Shown here: piece by piece, positions 24,456 to 34,227 of the stretch | How positions within the stretch are numbered: the stretch's first letter is position 1 | Layout: every line of letters begins with the position of its first letter | Assembly (NCBI GenBank): GCA_024636955.1 | Contig: JAGXGB010000078.1 | Location: forward strand, 16,397 to 80,396 | DNA: 64,000 nt | From: Bacteroidales bacterium | Lineage (GTDB): Bacteria; Bacteroidota; Bacteroidia; Bacteroidales; Lentimicrobiaceae | Direction of reading: 5' to 3' | Notes under the pieces: generated by a model | Seen by the model: the letters and a program-made list of their open reading frames with translations, nothing else | What the model was told of the DNA's origin: nothing | The model's database searches: none | Made by a program: the position numbers and the translations under genes

Positions 24456-26621
24456 TCACATTATTATCAACCTGAACTCTTTGGAAAACTCCTTTCCAAA
24501 GATTCTCAGGATGAAGAAGCCTGAGCAATCTGAAGGAAATTGCATGTACCCGACTTCCGAAGCATTATAGCTAAGAGTATTTAGACCATTGGCATTTCGG
24601 CCATTTGCATTTCCGCCATTCGTTAGCTTGCCCTTCGAAACTGTTCTTCCTGATATATCTGTGAGCATATAACTATCAGGATTACTATGCAAATTCATTA
24701 CAGATACTAACCCTCCGCGAGATACCGGATTAGGGTAAATGTAAGCAAGGCTGCTTTCTTCAATATTTTCTTCCAATGATGCAACCGGGCAACTCCAGGT
24801 AAATTGGTATCCTGATTTGGATGTTTGCTCATCTGACTTAAACCTGATTGTAAATATATTTGAAGATGTACTTATTACCAGTGTGCTCTTATTTACAAAA
24901 GAAATCTCCTTTTTTTGGTCGCTATGTCTCAGACTGCTCTGCTCCAGGCTGCTCTGCTCCAGACTGCTTTGCATGTGACTGCTTTGCATGTGACTGCTTT
25001 GCCCTTGACTGCTTTGTCCTTGGATGCTTTGTCCTTGAAAGCTTTGTCCTTGAAAGCTGTATGCTGGCAAATCATTTCCCGAAACAGCAAGTATCAAAGG
25101 TGCGGCTATTGAACCACCATCATAAATCCAGAGTGAGTCGTATCCTGCTTCGAAACTAAGTGAATTGAACTCAAGTATCAGTGGCCCTGTATGGTTGGTT
25201 TCAATGGTTTCAATATAGGCTTCATTATTGTTATAGTTCCATATTGGTCCACCGGTATCATATAGTGTATCACTGCAGGCTTCAGCGGGCAGACCTGTAA
25301 ATTTATTCTCTATCAGATCCCATAATTCCTCATGTCCGTAGTCATATCCCAATGCCCAAATGCCAATACCGGCAAGTGCACGACGGTTCACAATATTGTA
25401 CTTGTGCCCCAAACTGCGTGTGTTGTCGAAGAAACACTGTCGCCATGTACCACTTTGGTAACTGAAATATGGATTGTAACTTCTGTAATCCCAGTAGTAA
25501 TTGTTATATGAGTAATTGTTGTTACCACTTCCTACAATTTGCCGGTATGTAAGTGCTGATCCGCTACCTGTTGTTTGGGCAGGCAATGTATTGGACTCAA
25601 CCGGCCAATCCCTTCCGTAATATGGCACTCCCATAAGAATCTTGTCAGCATCAACGCCCTGGCTTTGGTAGTATGTAATTGATTTGCTGGTGCTGTAATT
25701 GAATGAGGATGTCAATGGCCATAAACCCGCCACCGGACCTGCAAGTGAACTTGAACCCCAGTAGTAATCATAGGTCATGATCATGAACAGATCAATCCAC
25801 GGCTCAAGGGCAAGCAGATCAAACGTGTTATTCCAGTTAACTGCCGGAGTAGCTATGCTAAGTTCAGAACCCGGCAGCACAGTATGCAATTGAGCTGAAA
25901 GCTGCTGAATAAAAGTTGTTAGGTTTTGACTTTGTGAAGAAGGTACAGCCTCAAAGTCAATATTGATACCATGTATTCCCCTCTGGTTCATGATTGAAAT
26001 GAGGTTATCAATAAGCCTCTGTTGTGCGACAGCATTGCTGAAAAAATTAGTATGCCCTGAAAACAGTGTTACGCATAAATGCACTTTCACACCTCTTGCA
26101 AGAGCCGTGTCAATAACCGGGTCAGTCATGAAATCATGTAATGTGATGGCGTTACCGGTCAACGGATCAACTTCATAAGAAAAGTAACACAGGTCACTTA
26201 ACAAGTCCCAGCGGTAAGCAGTCCATTTGGTACCTGTCCAATAAGGATGATATCCGAAAACCCGTTTACTCAACAATCCATTATTCCAATTGCTAAAGCT
26301 TTGGTTCATAGCACTTTTTACAGTAATGTCACTTTGCAAAGTTGGCTTTGAATTAGTGATGACTTCACCTTGCATAGTTGCCTCAAAACTAATGAGGCTA
26401 TCATTGTGATTAGTAGCCTTTGAATTGCCCAACTTCTCATGACTCAAAGGAGCAGCAATGTGCTTCACATCAAGACTATCGTAAAAAGCTGGTGAGCGTT
26501 CTCCAAATAACTTGTAGAATGCCGATTGTTCAGCATGCACAGAAACAGGCTGGTGTTCCTGTGCGCCGGCTGTATTGAAGATGATTAAAATGCCAATCAA
26601 TGAGGCCCAAAAGGACCTCAT
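24456..26621 (-). CDS. GH18-like (chitinase fold) T9SS protein with in-frame repeat insertions
   Basis: 721 aa with a signal peptide (MRSFWASLIGILIIFNTAGA). The GH18 domain spans roughly residues 115-440: VFGYHPYWTG, HLCVTLFSGH, the strand HGINIDFE (D222, E224; E224 is the catalytic acid position, whereas the first two Asp of the DxxDxDxE pattern are His and Asn) and LFMIMTYDYYWG. A CUB-like/galactose-binding-like region and a T9SS sorting domain (YPNPVSRGG ... FFILRIFGKEFSKEFRLIIM) follow. Two low-complexity insertions interrupt them: 24932-25066 and ~24577-24620 (NGGNANGRNANGLN). Overlaps the S46 peptidase by 4 nt (coupled translation). Likely hydrolyses a beta-1,4-N-acetylglucosamine-type glycan outside the cell, or binds it if the changed motif is inactive. 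Confidence 0.86.
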   Translation of the reverse strand: MRSFWASLIGILIIFNTAGAQEHQPVSVHAEQSAFYKLFGERSPAFYDSLDVKHIAAPLSHEKLGNSKATNHNDSLISFEATMQGEVITNSKPTLQSDITVKSAMNQSFSNWNNGLLSKRVFGYHPYWTGTKWTAYRWDLLSDLCYFSYEVDPLTGNAITLHDFMTDPVIDTALARGVKVHLCVTLFSGHTNFFSNAVAQQRLIDNLISIMNQRGIHGINIDFEAVPSSQSQNLTTFIQQLSAQLHTVLPGSELSIATPAVNWNNTFDLLALEPWIDLFMIMTYDYYWGSSSLAGPVAGLWPLTSSFNYSTSKSITYYQSQGVDADKILMGVPYYGRDWPVESNTLPAQTTGSGSALTYRQIVGSGNNNYSYNNYYWDYRSYNPYFSYQSGTWRQCFFDNTRSLGHKYNIVNRRALAGIGIWALGYDYGHEELWDLIENKFTGLPAEACSDTLYDTGGPIWNYNNNEAYIETIETNHTGPLILEFNSLSFEAGYDSLWIYDGGSIAAPLILAVSGNDLPAYSFQGQSFQGQSIQGQSSQGQSSHMQSSHMQSSLEQSSLEQSSLRHSDQKKEISFVNKSTLVISTSSNIFTIRFKSDEQTSKSGYQFTWSCPVASLEENIEESSLAYIYPNPVSRGGLVSVMNLHSNPDSYMLTDISGRTVSKGKLTNGGNANGRNANGLNTLSYNASEVGYMQFPSDCSGFFILRIFGKEFSKEFRLIIM
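24932..25066. repeat. In-frame 15-bp minisatellite, nine units
   Basis: Nine contiguous 15-bp units begin at 24932 and every 15 bp to 25052. On the plus strand the commonest form is GACTGCTTTGCATGT, with variants such as GGATGCTTTGTCCTT; the minus-strand gene reads them as pentapeptides like SSLEQ, SSHMQ, SFQGQ. The repeat keeps the frame and sits between two domains. The plus-strand Cys-rich reading frame across it is an artefact. Confidence 0.9.
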
Positions 26622-28771
26622 CTGATAATAGTCATTTCATTTACAAGGTGCCCTGCACCTGCATACTTATCAATTACAAAAAGACAATAACGAATGTCGA
26701 GTGAAATGTTCTTGCACTGATCGGGATCGTAGATCAGATCACTCATGGTACCTTCCCAATTACGGTCGAAATTTAGACCAACCAAATGACCATCAGCATT
26801 AAGCACAGGACTCCCTGAATTACCTCCGGTAGTATGGTTGCTGGCGATAAATGCCACTCTCATAGTTCCATCGGGAGCAGCATACTGTCCGTAGTTCTTG
26901 TCCTTGAATGGTTCTTTAAGTCGTGGCTCAACAACATAATCGTAAACTCCCAAAGCATCCTTTTCTATAATACCATTGAGCGTAGTGTAATGCCCATAGT
27001 TAACAGCATCCATTGGAGTATAACCATCCACCTTTCCATATGAAACCCTGAGTGTGGAGTTTGCATCAGGGAAGAATCTCTTGTTTGGTTGAAACTCCAT
27101 CAAGGCTTGCATATAAAGGCGCTGCAGACTGTCAAGTCTCGCACTCAACACACCGGTTACCGGCATAACCTGTGTTTGGTAATAATCAAAAAACGACAGC
27201 CCAAGTTTATACAGAGGATCTTTTTCAATCTTCTTGTAGTCGCGTGCTTTATAATTATTCAAAATCTTCCTTACGCTGTTTGAATCTGACAGAAAGGTTT
27301 TACCATAAATGTTATCTGCCCATTCCTTATAACTCTTATACTTTTGATTACGCAATGTTACAGGCGTAAGATTGATAGGCTGATTTGAAGCCCAATCATT
27401 TAACATAGCTGCAAAAACTTTCCTGTCAAGGGGCTGGTGGTAGTACTTATAAAATCCTGATACACCATCTTGCAACTGTTTTACTAAGTTGTTGATCTCA
27501 TCGGCTGAAGCATTTGCTTTGCCAGCCTCAACAAGTTTTCTATATCGCAGGGCGTAACCGATAGCCTCCACCGAAAATCCCGCTTCCTGAAGATAAGTCT
27601 CAGCAACACTGTATGGAAGGAGCTGATTGTAAGTCTTTTCAAATTCAGCAATAAGTGAACTATACTTTTTACTTCTTTCAGCATCGGCAAGAGCCCATGC
27701 TTTGAACTCCTCCTGCAGATTCTGCTTTTTAGTCACTGCATCAAGTCGATTAATTCCACGGCTCTCCCCTATCATCTTTTTCCAGAAATTGGCAACACCT
27801 GCATGCTTTGCAGAATACTGAATGCGCACAAGGTCACTTTGATTCATATACTCATCAAAGATATCAAGCCTTTGTTCTCTTAGCCTTATAGCAGCCGGGT
27901 TCTTGTGGTTGCTGATCAGGTCAACTGCAAATGAAGGAAGGTATTCCTGTGTTCTGCCAGGGTATCCGAATACGAAAGTAAAGTCGTTCTCCTCCACTCC
28001 TTTCAGGGAAACCGGTAAATGATTCTTAGGCTTATACGGAACGTTATCTGGAGAATAATCAGCCGGTTCATTGTTCTTGTTCACATAGATGCGAAACAAT
28101 GAAAAGTCGCCGGTATGCCTTGGCCACATCCAGTTATCCGTATCGCCGCCGAACTTACCAATACTTGAAGGAGGCGCTCCTACCAGTCGCACGTCATTAA
28201 AGGTTTCTGTGATGAACAAGTAATACTGGTTGCCATAATAGAACGGACGCACTTTTGCACCATAGGCAGTTCCTTTTATAGCTTCCTCTTCAATGGTTTT
28301 AATATTGCTACTAATCAAATCAGCTCTTTCTTTTTCAGTAATACCGGCTTTCACACCATTAAGTGCCCGGGCTGTTACATCTTCCATGCGCACAAGTAAG
28401 GTAACCGACAAGCCCGGATTCACCAACTCCTGTGATTTATCCATAGCCCAGAAACCTTTGGTCAGGTAGTCGTTTTCAACCGAACTGTGCCGTTGAATCT
28501 GGCCATAACCACAGTGATGGTTGGTGAGTATTAATCCCTGGTCGGAGATGATCTCTGCAGTACATCCACGCCCAAACAGCAGGATCGCATCCTTGAGGCT
28601 TGACTTATTAATACTATAGATATCTTCAGCTGAAATGCGCATTCCCATGCTGGTCATTTCGTCTTCATTTAGTTGCTCAAGTAACATTGGCAACCACATG
28701 CCTTCAACAGCGTAGCTTAGCCTGAAGCTGAGGAGCACTATTACTGAGAAAGTAACTATTCTTTTAATCAT
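26618..28771 (-). CDS. S46 dipeptidyl-peptidase, DPP11-like (Asp/Glu-specific)
   Basis: 717 aa, with a signal peptide (MIKRIVTFSVIVLLSFRLSY). The S46 chymotrypsin-like domain shows His in TNHHCGYG (H85/H86), a conserved D in GGDTDNWMWPRHTGDF, and the catalytic Ser S652 in TGGNSGSP. The S1 specificity residue 18 positions after that Ser is Arg670 (FDRNWE). In Porphyromonas DPP11, Arg at this place selects Asp/Glu, whereas DPP7 has Gly; so DPP11-type acid-specific dipeptide release is predicted. Periplasmic. Starts 6 nt after RidA and overlaps the GH18-like gene by 4 nt: one operon. Such enzymes feed amino-acid catabolism in asaccharolytic Bacteroidota. Confidence 0.93.
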   Translation of the reverse strand: MIKRIVTFSVIVLLSFRLSYAVEGMWLPMLLEQLNEDEMTSMGMRISAEDIYSINKSSLKDAILLFGRGCTAEIISDQGLILTNHHCGYGQIQRHSSVENDYLTKGFWAMDKSQELVNPGLSVTLLVRMEDVTARALNGVKAGITEKERADLISSNIKTIEEEAIKGTAYGAKVRPFYYGNQYYLFITETFNDVRLVGAPPSSIGKFGGDTDNWMWPRHTGDFSLFRIYVNKNNEPADYSPDNVPYKPKNHLPVSLKGVEENDFTFVFGYPGRTQEYLPSFAVDLISNHKNPAAIRLREQRLDIFDEYMNQSDLVRIQYSAKHAGVANFWKKMIGESRGINRLDAVTKKQNLQEEFKAWALADAERSKKYSSLIAEFEKTYNQLLPYSVAETYLQEAGFSVEAIGYALRYRKLVEAGKANASADEINNLVKQLQDGVSGFYKYYHQPLDRKVFAAMLNDWASNQPINLTPVTLRNQKYKSYKEWADNIYGKTFLSDSNSVRKILNNYKARDYKKIEKDPLYKLGLSFFDYYQTQVMPVTGVLSARLDSLQRLYMQALMEFQPNKRFFPDANSTLRVSYGKVDGYTPMDAVNYGHYTTLNGIIEKDALGVYDYVVEPRLKEPFKDKNYGQYAAPDGTMRVAFIASNHTTGGNSGSPVLNADGHLVGLNFDRNWEGTMSDLIYDPDQCKNISLDIRYCLFVIDKYAGAGHLVNEMTIIR

Positions 28772-28777
28772 GGAAAA

Positions 28778-29155
28778 CTATTTAGCGGCAATAACTTCAA
28801 TTTCTATAAGGGCACCAAGAGGTAATTTTACAACGCCATAAGCTGCACGTGCCGGATGGTTTTCAGTAAAATACTGACCGTATACCTCATTCATAGCGCC
28901 AAAATTGACCATATCACTAAGAAGGCAGGTACATTTAACAACATCACTATATGCATAACCTGCAGCTTCCAATATTGCTCCAATATTTTTCATCACCTGC
29001 TCAGTTTGTTCCTTTATCCCACCTTCTACTACTTTACCGGCAGCAGGATCAATTGGCACCTGTCCTGATATATATAAAAATCCATTCATTTCAATTGCCT
29101 GACTATAAGGTCCTATAGCCTTAGGCGCCAGCTCGGTAAAAATTACTTTTTTCAT
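28778..29155 (-). CDS. ridA: RidA/YjgF family enamine/imine deaminase
   Basis: 125 aa from the ATG at 29153-29155; the frame extends upstream (to 29206) but the promoter box at 29195-29202 supports the shorter form, which is the usual family length. The signature [11 protein letters not shown], the catalytic-region [11 protein letters not shown], and CTCLLSDM with the conserved Cys, [22 protein letters not shown] are intact. RidA hydrolyses 2-aminoacrylate made by PLP enzymes acting on Ser/Cys, protecting them. First gene of a RidA - DPP11 - GH18 operon; amino-acid release by DPP11 makes that context sensible. Confidence 0.95.
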   Translation of the reverse strand: MKKVIFTELAPKAIGPYSQAIEMNGFLYISGQVPIDPAAGKVVEGGIKEQTEQVMKNIGAILEAAGYAYSDVVKCTCLLSDMVNFGAMNEVYGQYFTENHPARAAYGVVKLPLGALIEIEVIAAK

Positions 29156-29194
29156 AATATCTTTCTTTATGTTTTTTGATGAATAATTGTGGTT

Positions 29195-29202
29195 CAAAAT
29201 TA
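29195..29202 (-). promoter_or_regulatory. -7 box (TAATTTTG, minus strand) for ridA operon
   Basis: It matches TAnnTTTG when read on the minus strand, ~40 nt before the ATG at 29155. A nearby TTTG is too close to be the -33 element. Confidence 0.5.
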
Positions 29203-29456
29203 ACAAATTAATGCCATTATAGCGCCAGCGTAAGCGAACTATTAAGTGTTAATAATGTTAACTGTCTATTGTTTATTAACTTAAGGATCTTTGAGGCATT
29301 ATATAACCACATAGATCGGAAGGAATTTAATGTTCAAACGCTCATGAATTCATTTGGTAAAGGTGGTAGTCCTATGGATTCAGTTAAGAATATGTTTGGC
29401 TAAAATGTTAGGAGTACCTGGTTAAGCACTGAAGAAGGGTTTTATCAGAGTTACCT
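29203..29456. other. Intergenic, nothing recognised
   Basis: Mostly AT-rich spacer between ridA and the downstream end of the next kinase gene. A 19-codon ATG-to-TAA frame at 29344-29403 exists but has no supporting sign. No hairpin of note. Confidence 0.5.
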
Positions 29457-31709
29457 TCACTTTTCCCTTGGCAGGCAAAATGAGAAGGTTGCGCCTGATC
29501 CTTCAACGCTCTCGGCCCAGATGCGACCACCATGCTTATTGAGGATACGCTCTACAATAGCAAGTCCGGCACCGGTGCCTTGAAACTCTTTTTCAGAATG
29601 CAACCTTTGGAATGCAGTGAATAGTTTTTCAGCATACTGCATATTAAACCCGGCCCCATTATCTTTAATCTCATAAAAGCTAGTGCCGTCAAGTGTATGA
29701 CCTTTGATTTCTATGACCGGTTTTTCTTTTTTCGAGCTGAATTTAACGGCATTCGAGATAAGGTTAATCCACACCTGTTGAATAAGGTTTCTATCACCCT
29801 CTGAGATTGGAAGGTTCGAAATATTGAATTTAAATTTGGCAAGAGACTCTTTTTCACTTAGCTCTGCAATTGTGCTTTCAACCAATAAATTCATATCAAT
29901 GGCCGATTTCCTGATCTCAGATGTACTAGCTTTTGAGAAGGAAAGCAAATCATCAATCAGCGAACCCATCTTTATTGAATTAGCCCTAATACGATTACAA
30001 AGCCTGGCCCCCTCTTCGTCAAGTTTTTCAACATAATTATCCAGCAATATCATTGTTAACCCATTAATTCCTCTGAGTGGTGCCCGGAGGTCATGTGAAA
30101 CTGAATAAGCGAATGCTTCAAGATCCTTGTTCACTGCAGTCAACTGTGCTGTTCTTTCATCAATGCGCTGTTCAAGCTCAGTATTGAGTTCCTTGATTTT
30201 CTTTTCAGCAAGTTTACGGGCTGAAATATCTCTAATGATCAAGCTGGTCTTGTGATTATCAGAAGCATCCAGAAAAATAGCGGATGATACTTCAGCATTC
30301 AGAAAGCTTCCATCCTTCCTAATAAATCTTAACTCACCAACTGCAACACCTTCTCTCGATCTTCTTTCCAGGAAGTCATCAAGTCTGTTGTCGGAATTGT
30401 CAATAATGTCTTTCCTGTTCTTATGTTTCAACTCTTCTTCAGTATAACCGAGCAATTTACAAGTTGCCTGATTTCCTTCCAACAAATTGCCTTCAAGGTT
30501 TGAAAGTATCAAAGCATCAAGTGAGTACTCAAAGAAGGCTTTGTACTTGTGTTCACTTTCACTGAGAGCCTTTTCTGCAAGTTTACGCTCAGTAATATCC
30601 TGGAAAGCACCTCTCACTTTAACTACCTTTCCGTCCATTATAACAGGTTCACCAAAGGTATGTACCCATTTATGAGTACCATCCCTGAGTATCATTTCCA
30701 GTTCAATATTGTAGCCTTTCATTTGAGTAATGGCCTCGTTGATGGCATTTGACACTCTTTCTTTTGAATCATCGGTATAGAAACTTAAGCCTATTTTAAC
30801 ATTGGTTTTATCACCGGGTTCAAGGCCGTGTATTCTTGCAACTTCATCAGTCCATGAACCATCACCTGTTTCAGGATCAAATTCCCATCCACCTATCTTT
30901 GCAATATTACCCATTTCCTTTAAAAGGAATTCCTGGTAATTGATGGCTTCAGCCGTTTTTCTTTTTGCAGTTATATCCCTTACAAATACAAGGTTGGCAA
31001 GTTTACCTTCAAATTCAATTTGCTGCCTCTTCGTTTCAACCCATATATCCTTGTTATCAAGGGTCAGGAAGCGTAGTTCACCTAAGTCTTCTGTAGCTTT
31101 GCCACCTGAAGCAATAGTTTCAATTTCTTTTCTTAACTTTTCTCTGCACACGGGATGCACCAGTTCAAGAACACTCCTACCAATCAGATCATGTTCATTT
31201 TTGGCATTATAAAGCTTTATTGCTGTTGAATTGACATAGACAAATTTATAATCTGATTCAATGATTATTGGCTCAGGTGCAGTTTCTACTATCACCCTGA
31301 AACGCTCTTCACTTTTTCGCAACATTTGCTCCATACTACGCTGCGCTGTAACATCAGTTGCCATTACATGGCGCGCTTCTCTCCCATTAAACACAAAAGG
31401 ATAGGAAATTATATTTACTATTATTTGTTCCCCGTTCTTCTTAACATGATGCCAGTCACCAGCGTAATTTACAACTCCTTTAGTTTGCTCAACGTCCTTT
31501 ACCAATGCATCAACTTCTTCCGGAGGCCGTATATTCTTCGCTGTCATTTGCAGGAATTCCTCCCTCGAGTACCCATAATGCAATATTGCTGCATCATTTA
31601 CTTCAAGAAATTGCAGTGTTTCCTGGTCAAAGATGTACATTGGAGTAGGATTATACAAAAACATATGCTTGTAATTCCCTTCCTGTTGTATAATTCTGAT
31701 TTCTGACAT
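29457..31709 (-). CDS. Cytoplasmic multi-PAS sensor histidine kinase
   Basis: 750 aa, no membrane segment, so a soluble sensor. Four PAS/PAC units (~10-122, 132-248, 258-377, 380-500; recognisable by FLEVNDAAILHYGY, ITAKRKTAEA, VHTFGEPV, LEGNQATCKLLGYTEEEL), then a short coiled segment (AEKKIKELNTELEQRIDERT), HisKA with phosphoacceptor H539 in SVSHDLRAPLRG, and HATPase (WINLISNAVKFSS, NGAGFN, GTGAGLAIVERI). No receiver domain, unlike the hybrid kinase at 2446. No response regulator adjacent. The Bacteroidota 'SHDLRAPLR' H-box is of the type common to phytochrome-like kinases. Input could be redox, light or small molecules; not told. Confidence 0.92.
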   Translation of the reverse strand: MSEIRIIQQEGNYKHMFLYNPTPMYIFDQETLQFLEVNDAAILHYGYSREEFLQMTAKNIRPPEEVDALVKDVEQTKGVVNYAGDWHHVKKNGEQIIVNIISYPFVFNGREARHVMATDVTAQRSMEQMLRKSEERFRVIVETAPEPIIIESDYKFVYVNSTAIKLYNAKNEHDLIGRSVLELVHPVCREKLRKEIETIASGGKATEDLGELRFLTLDNKDIWVETKRQQIEFEGKLANLVFVRDITAKRKTAEAINYQEFLLKEMGNIAKIGGWEFDPETGDGSWTDEVARIHGLEPGDKTNVKIGLSFYTDDSKERVSNAINEAITQMKGYNIELEMILRDGTHKWVHTFGEPVIMDGKVVKVRGAFQDITERKLAEKALSESEHKYKAFFEYSLDALILSNLEGNLLEGNQATCKLLGYTEEELKHKNRKDIIDNSDNRLDDFLERRSREGVAVGELRFIRKDGSFLNAEVSSAIFLDASDNHKTSLIIRDISARKLAEKKIKELNTELEQRIDERTAQLTAVNKDLEAFAYSVSHDLRAPLRGINGLTMILLDNYVEKLDEEGARLCNRIRANSIKMGSLIDDLLSFSKASTSEIRKSAIDMNLLVESTIAELSEKESLAKFKFNISNLPISEGDRNLIQQVWINLISNAVKFSSKKEKPVIEIKGHTLDGTSFYEIKDNGAGFNMQYAEKLFTAFQRLHSEKEFQGTGAGLAIVERILNKHGGRIWAESVEGSGATFSFCLPREK

Positions 31710-32063
31710 TATCCCGGTATTTACTATGCGTATTAAATGTAAAAATAAGCCAAATTAATCAATCCCGGATTAAACCAGAAGATGTTTTTAATAGAGGCTG
31801 AGATATTTTACATATAGAATATTAAATATATTAGTGGTTCATGATCAACCACTTAACTCACATCAAATATTATACCATACATATTGCGGTAGTCAAGCTA
31901 TTTGAACAACGAACGATAAATTGTTTTATTTTGCTTTAAATTTCTACCCGGCTTTTTCTATGTTCAATGCATGAATAACCAGGTGTACTTTTCAGTTCCC
32001 ACTTTTTTTTAACAAAGGGTGCGTTTTAATGTTTATGCTTCTTATAGAAATAATATGCTTATT
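31710..32063. other. Divergent spacer between kinase and YyaL genes
   Basis: It holds a hairpin (AGTGGTT 31833-31839 with AACCACT 31847-31853), otherwise AT-rich with no promoter I can name confidently. Regulatory sites for both divergent genes must lie here. Confidence 0.4.
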
Positions 32064-34076
32064 ATGCCGAACCGTCTAATTCATGAAACCAGTCCTTACC
32101 TTTTACAACATGCCAATAACCCTGTAAACTGGTATCCGTATGGTAATGAAGCAATTGAAGAGGCTAAACGAAGAAATTGTCCGATAATCATCAGTATTGG
32201 CTATTCAGCTTGCCATTGGTGTCATGTTATGGAGCACGAAAGCTTTAGCGTGCCTGATGTAGCTGAAGTTATGAACCAACTGTTCGTATGTGTAAAGGTT
32301 GACAGGGAAGAGCGGCCTGATGTGGACCAGATTTACCTTAATGCGGTTCAGTTACTTCATGGTCAGGGAGGTTGGCCTTTAAATTGCTTTGCAATGCCTG
32401 ATGGCAGACCATTTTGGGGCGGCACATATTTCAGGCCTGAGCAGTGGACGGATATTCTCAGGCAGTTATCAGATATGTACCAAAATAACTATGTAGAGAT
32501 ACTGGCACAGGCTGAACGTATTCACAGTGGCATTAAGGGCATGGGTATTATAGATGCGCCCGCTAGCGACATTTCAACAGACATAACTGCAGTGGAAGAT
32601 GCATATAATCAGCTTGCGCTGCGTTTTGACAAGTCACTTGGCGGAACAATAGGAGCACCTAAATTCCCAATGCCTTCCCTATGGCAGTTTGTGCTGAATT
32701 ACCATTTTATATCACAATCGCCAAAAGCACTTGCCCAATTGCAACTGACACTTGATAAAATGGCTATGGGCGGTGTTTACGATCAGGTAGCAGGAGGTTT
32801 TGCACGTTACAGTACTGACACAGAATGGAAGGTTCCACATTTTGAAAAAATGCTTTATGATAATGCCCAGCTTACTGTGTTGTATGCTAATGCTTTCAGG
32901 GCCACCGGAGTTATTTTCTATGTTGAAATCCTTAAAGGTATTCTGCAGTTCATCAATGCTGAACTTACTTCTACTGAGGGCGCCTTTTATGCAGCACTCG
33001 ATGCCGATAGTGAAGGTAAGGAAGGGCAATTTTACATCTGGAAAAGAGAAGAAATAAATGAACTGCTCCCTGAATATGCTGATTTGCTTTCACGCTATTG
33101 GGGAGTTGGTAAGGAGGGACACTGGGAGGCAGATCATAATATTTTGCTACGTCCAAATACTGATGAGCAGTTTGCTTTAATTGAGCACCTCAGCACTGAA
33201 GAACTCAGGCAATTAGTGAAAATGTCAAAGAAAGTGCTGCTTAACTATCGCAACCTAAGAGTGCGACCTAACCTTGATGATAAAATCATTGTATCATGGA
33301 ATGCTATGATGATCAAAGGCTTTGTAGCAGGGGCCTTTGCAACCTCCGATGAAGCATTGAAAGAGACTGCTCTTAAAGCTGCCCGATTCTTAGATGATAA
33401 TATGATATCGACAGATGGGAAAATAACAAGAACATGGAAGAATGGAAAGGCACGAATAAATGGCTTCCTTGATGATTATGCTTTTACAGCCGATGCATTC
33501 ATTTCACTATACCAGTTAACTTTTGATGAGTCGTGGCTGCTAAGGGCGAAACAACTTATTGACTATACCATAAATGAATTCTCTCAGGAATCAACGCCTT
33601 TATTCTGGTTTGTACCGCAGAGTAATGATGACCCGAATATTAATAATCTGTCGAGGCTATTAGAGACCACTGACGGGGTTGAGCCCTCAGGCAATTCGGT
33701 TATGGCATGGGTAATGCTTGCAATTGGCAATTACTTTGAAGACCAAACATATATTGACAGGTCGAAAAACATGTGCAATTATATTCAGAAAAACATGGTT
33801 GCATATCCTGCCTATCACGCAAATTGGGCAACAATAACTGCAGCACATGTTAATGGCATTGATCTGGTCACTATCACCGGCACTGAGGCTGTTACTTATG
33901 CTACACAGCTATATCGCCGGTTCCGTCCGTTTTTATTACTTGCCGCTGCATACAATAAAAGCAGCATTCCTGTGTTTAAGAATAAGTTCAGGAGTGACCA
34001 CAGTACCATGATATATAAATGCCGTAATCACACCTGTGAGGCACCGGTTGAAAAAATTGAGGATATTTCATTATGA
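32064..34076 (+). CDS. Thioredoxin-domain protein YyaL (DUF255) family
   Basis: ~670 aa from ATG 32064; that Met opens the family signature [20 protein letters not shown], so upstream GTG 32019 and ATG 32055 are unlikely. N-terminal thioredoxin-like domain with C50-H-W-C53 in [18 protein letters not shown] and [18 protein letters not shown]; then a six-hairpin glycosidase-like (alpha/alpha toroid) domain with [28 protein letters not shown]. It is the bacterial relative of mammalian spermatogenesis-associated protein 20. Cytoplasmic (no signal). Substrate unknown; perhaps a redox-linked sugar epimerase. It is alone on its strand. Confidence 0.93.
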   Translation: MPNRLIHETSPYLLQHANNPVNWYPYGNEAIEEAKRRNCPIIISIGYSACHWCHVMEHESFSVPDVAEVMNQLFVCVKVDREERPDVDQIYLNAVQLLHGQGGWPLNCFAMPDGRPFWGGTYFRPEQWTDILRQLSDMYQNNYVEILAQAERIHSGIKGMGIIDAPASDISTDITAVEDAYNQLALRFDKSLGGTIGAPKFPMPSLWQFVLNYHFISQSPKALAQLQLTLDKMAMGGVYDQVAGGFARYSTDTEWKVPHFEKMLYDNAQLTVLYANAFRATGVIFYVEILKGILQFINAELTSTEGAFYAALDADSEGKEGQFYIWKREEINELLPEYADLLSRYWGVGKEGHWEADHNILLRPNTDEQFALIEHLSTEELRQLVKMSKKVLLNYRNLRVRPNLDDKIIVSWNAMMIKGFVAGAFATSDEALKETALKAARFLDDNMISTDGKITRTWKNGKARINGFLDDYAFTADAFISLYQLTFDESWLLRAKQLIDYTINEFSQESTPLFWFVPQSNDDPNINNLSRLLETTDGVEPSGNSVMAWVMLAIGNYFEDQTYIDRSKNMCNYIQKNMVAYPAYHANWATITAAHVNGIDLVTITGTEAVTYATQLYRRFRPFLLLAAAYNKSSIPVFKNKFRSDHSTMIYKCRNHTCEAPVEKIEDISL

Positions 34077-34111
34077 TCACCTTTGCCGGATATTAATTTA
34101 ACCTATTGCAT

Positions 34112-34119
34112 TATCTTTG
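34112..34119 (+). promoter_or_regulatory. -7 box (TATCTTTG) before the putative porin
   Basis: It matches TAnnTTTG, 109 nt upstream of the preferred ATG at 34228. Confidence 0.4.
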
Positions 34120-34227
34120 CATGCATTGCTAATCCTATTCATGCTGAACATTGCTTAAATGCATAACATATACAGCTGAATATTGCGAAATGACATGCAT
34201 TCACTGACCAATCTGCATAACATCATC

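Noticed and set aside
24860..25159. Cys-rich plus-strand frame over the GH18 repeat
   Set aside because: It is the opposite strand of the 15-bp repeat in a well-supported gene; no start signals.
29344..29403. 19-codon frame between ridA and the kinase
   Set aside because: Too short, no promoter or homology seen.
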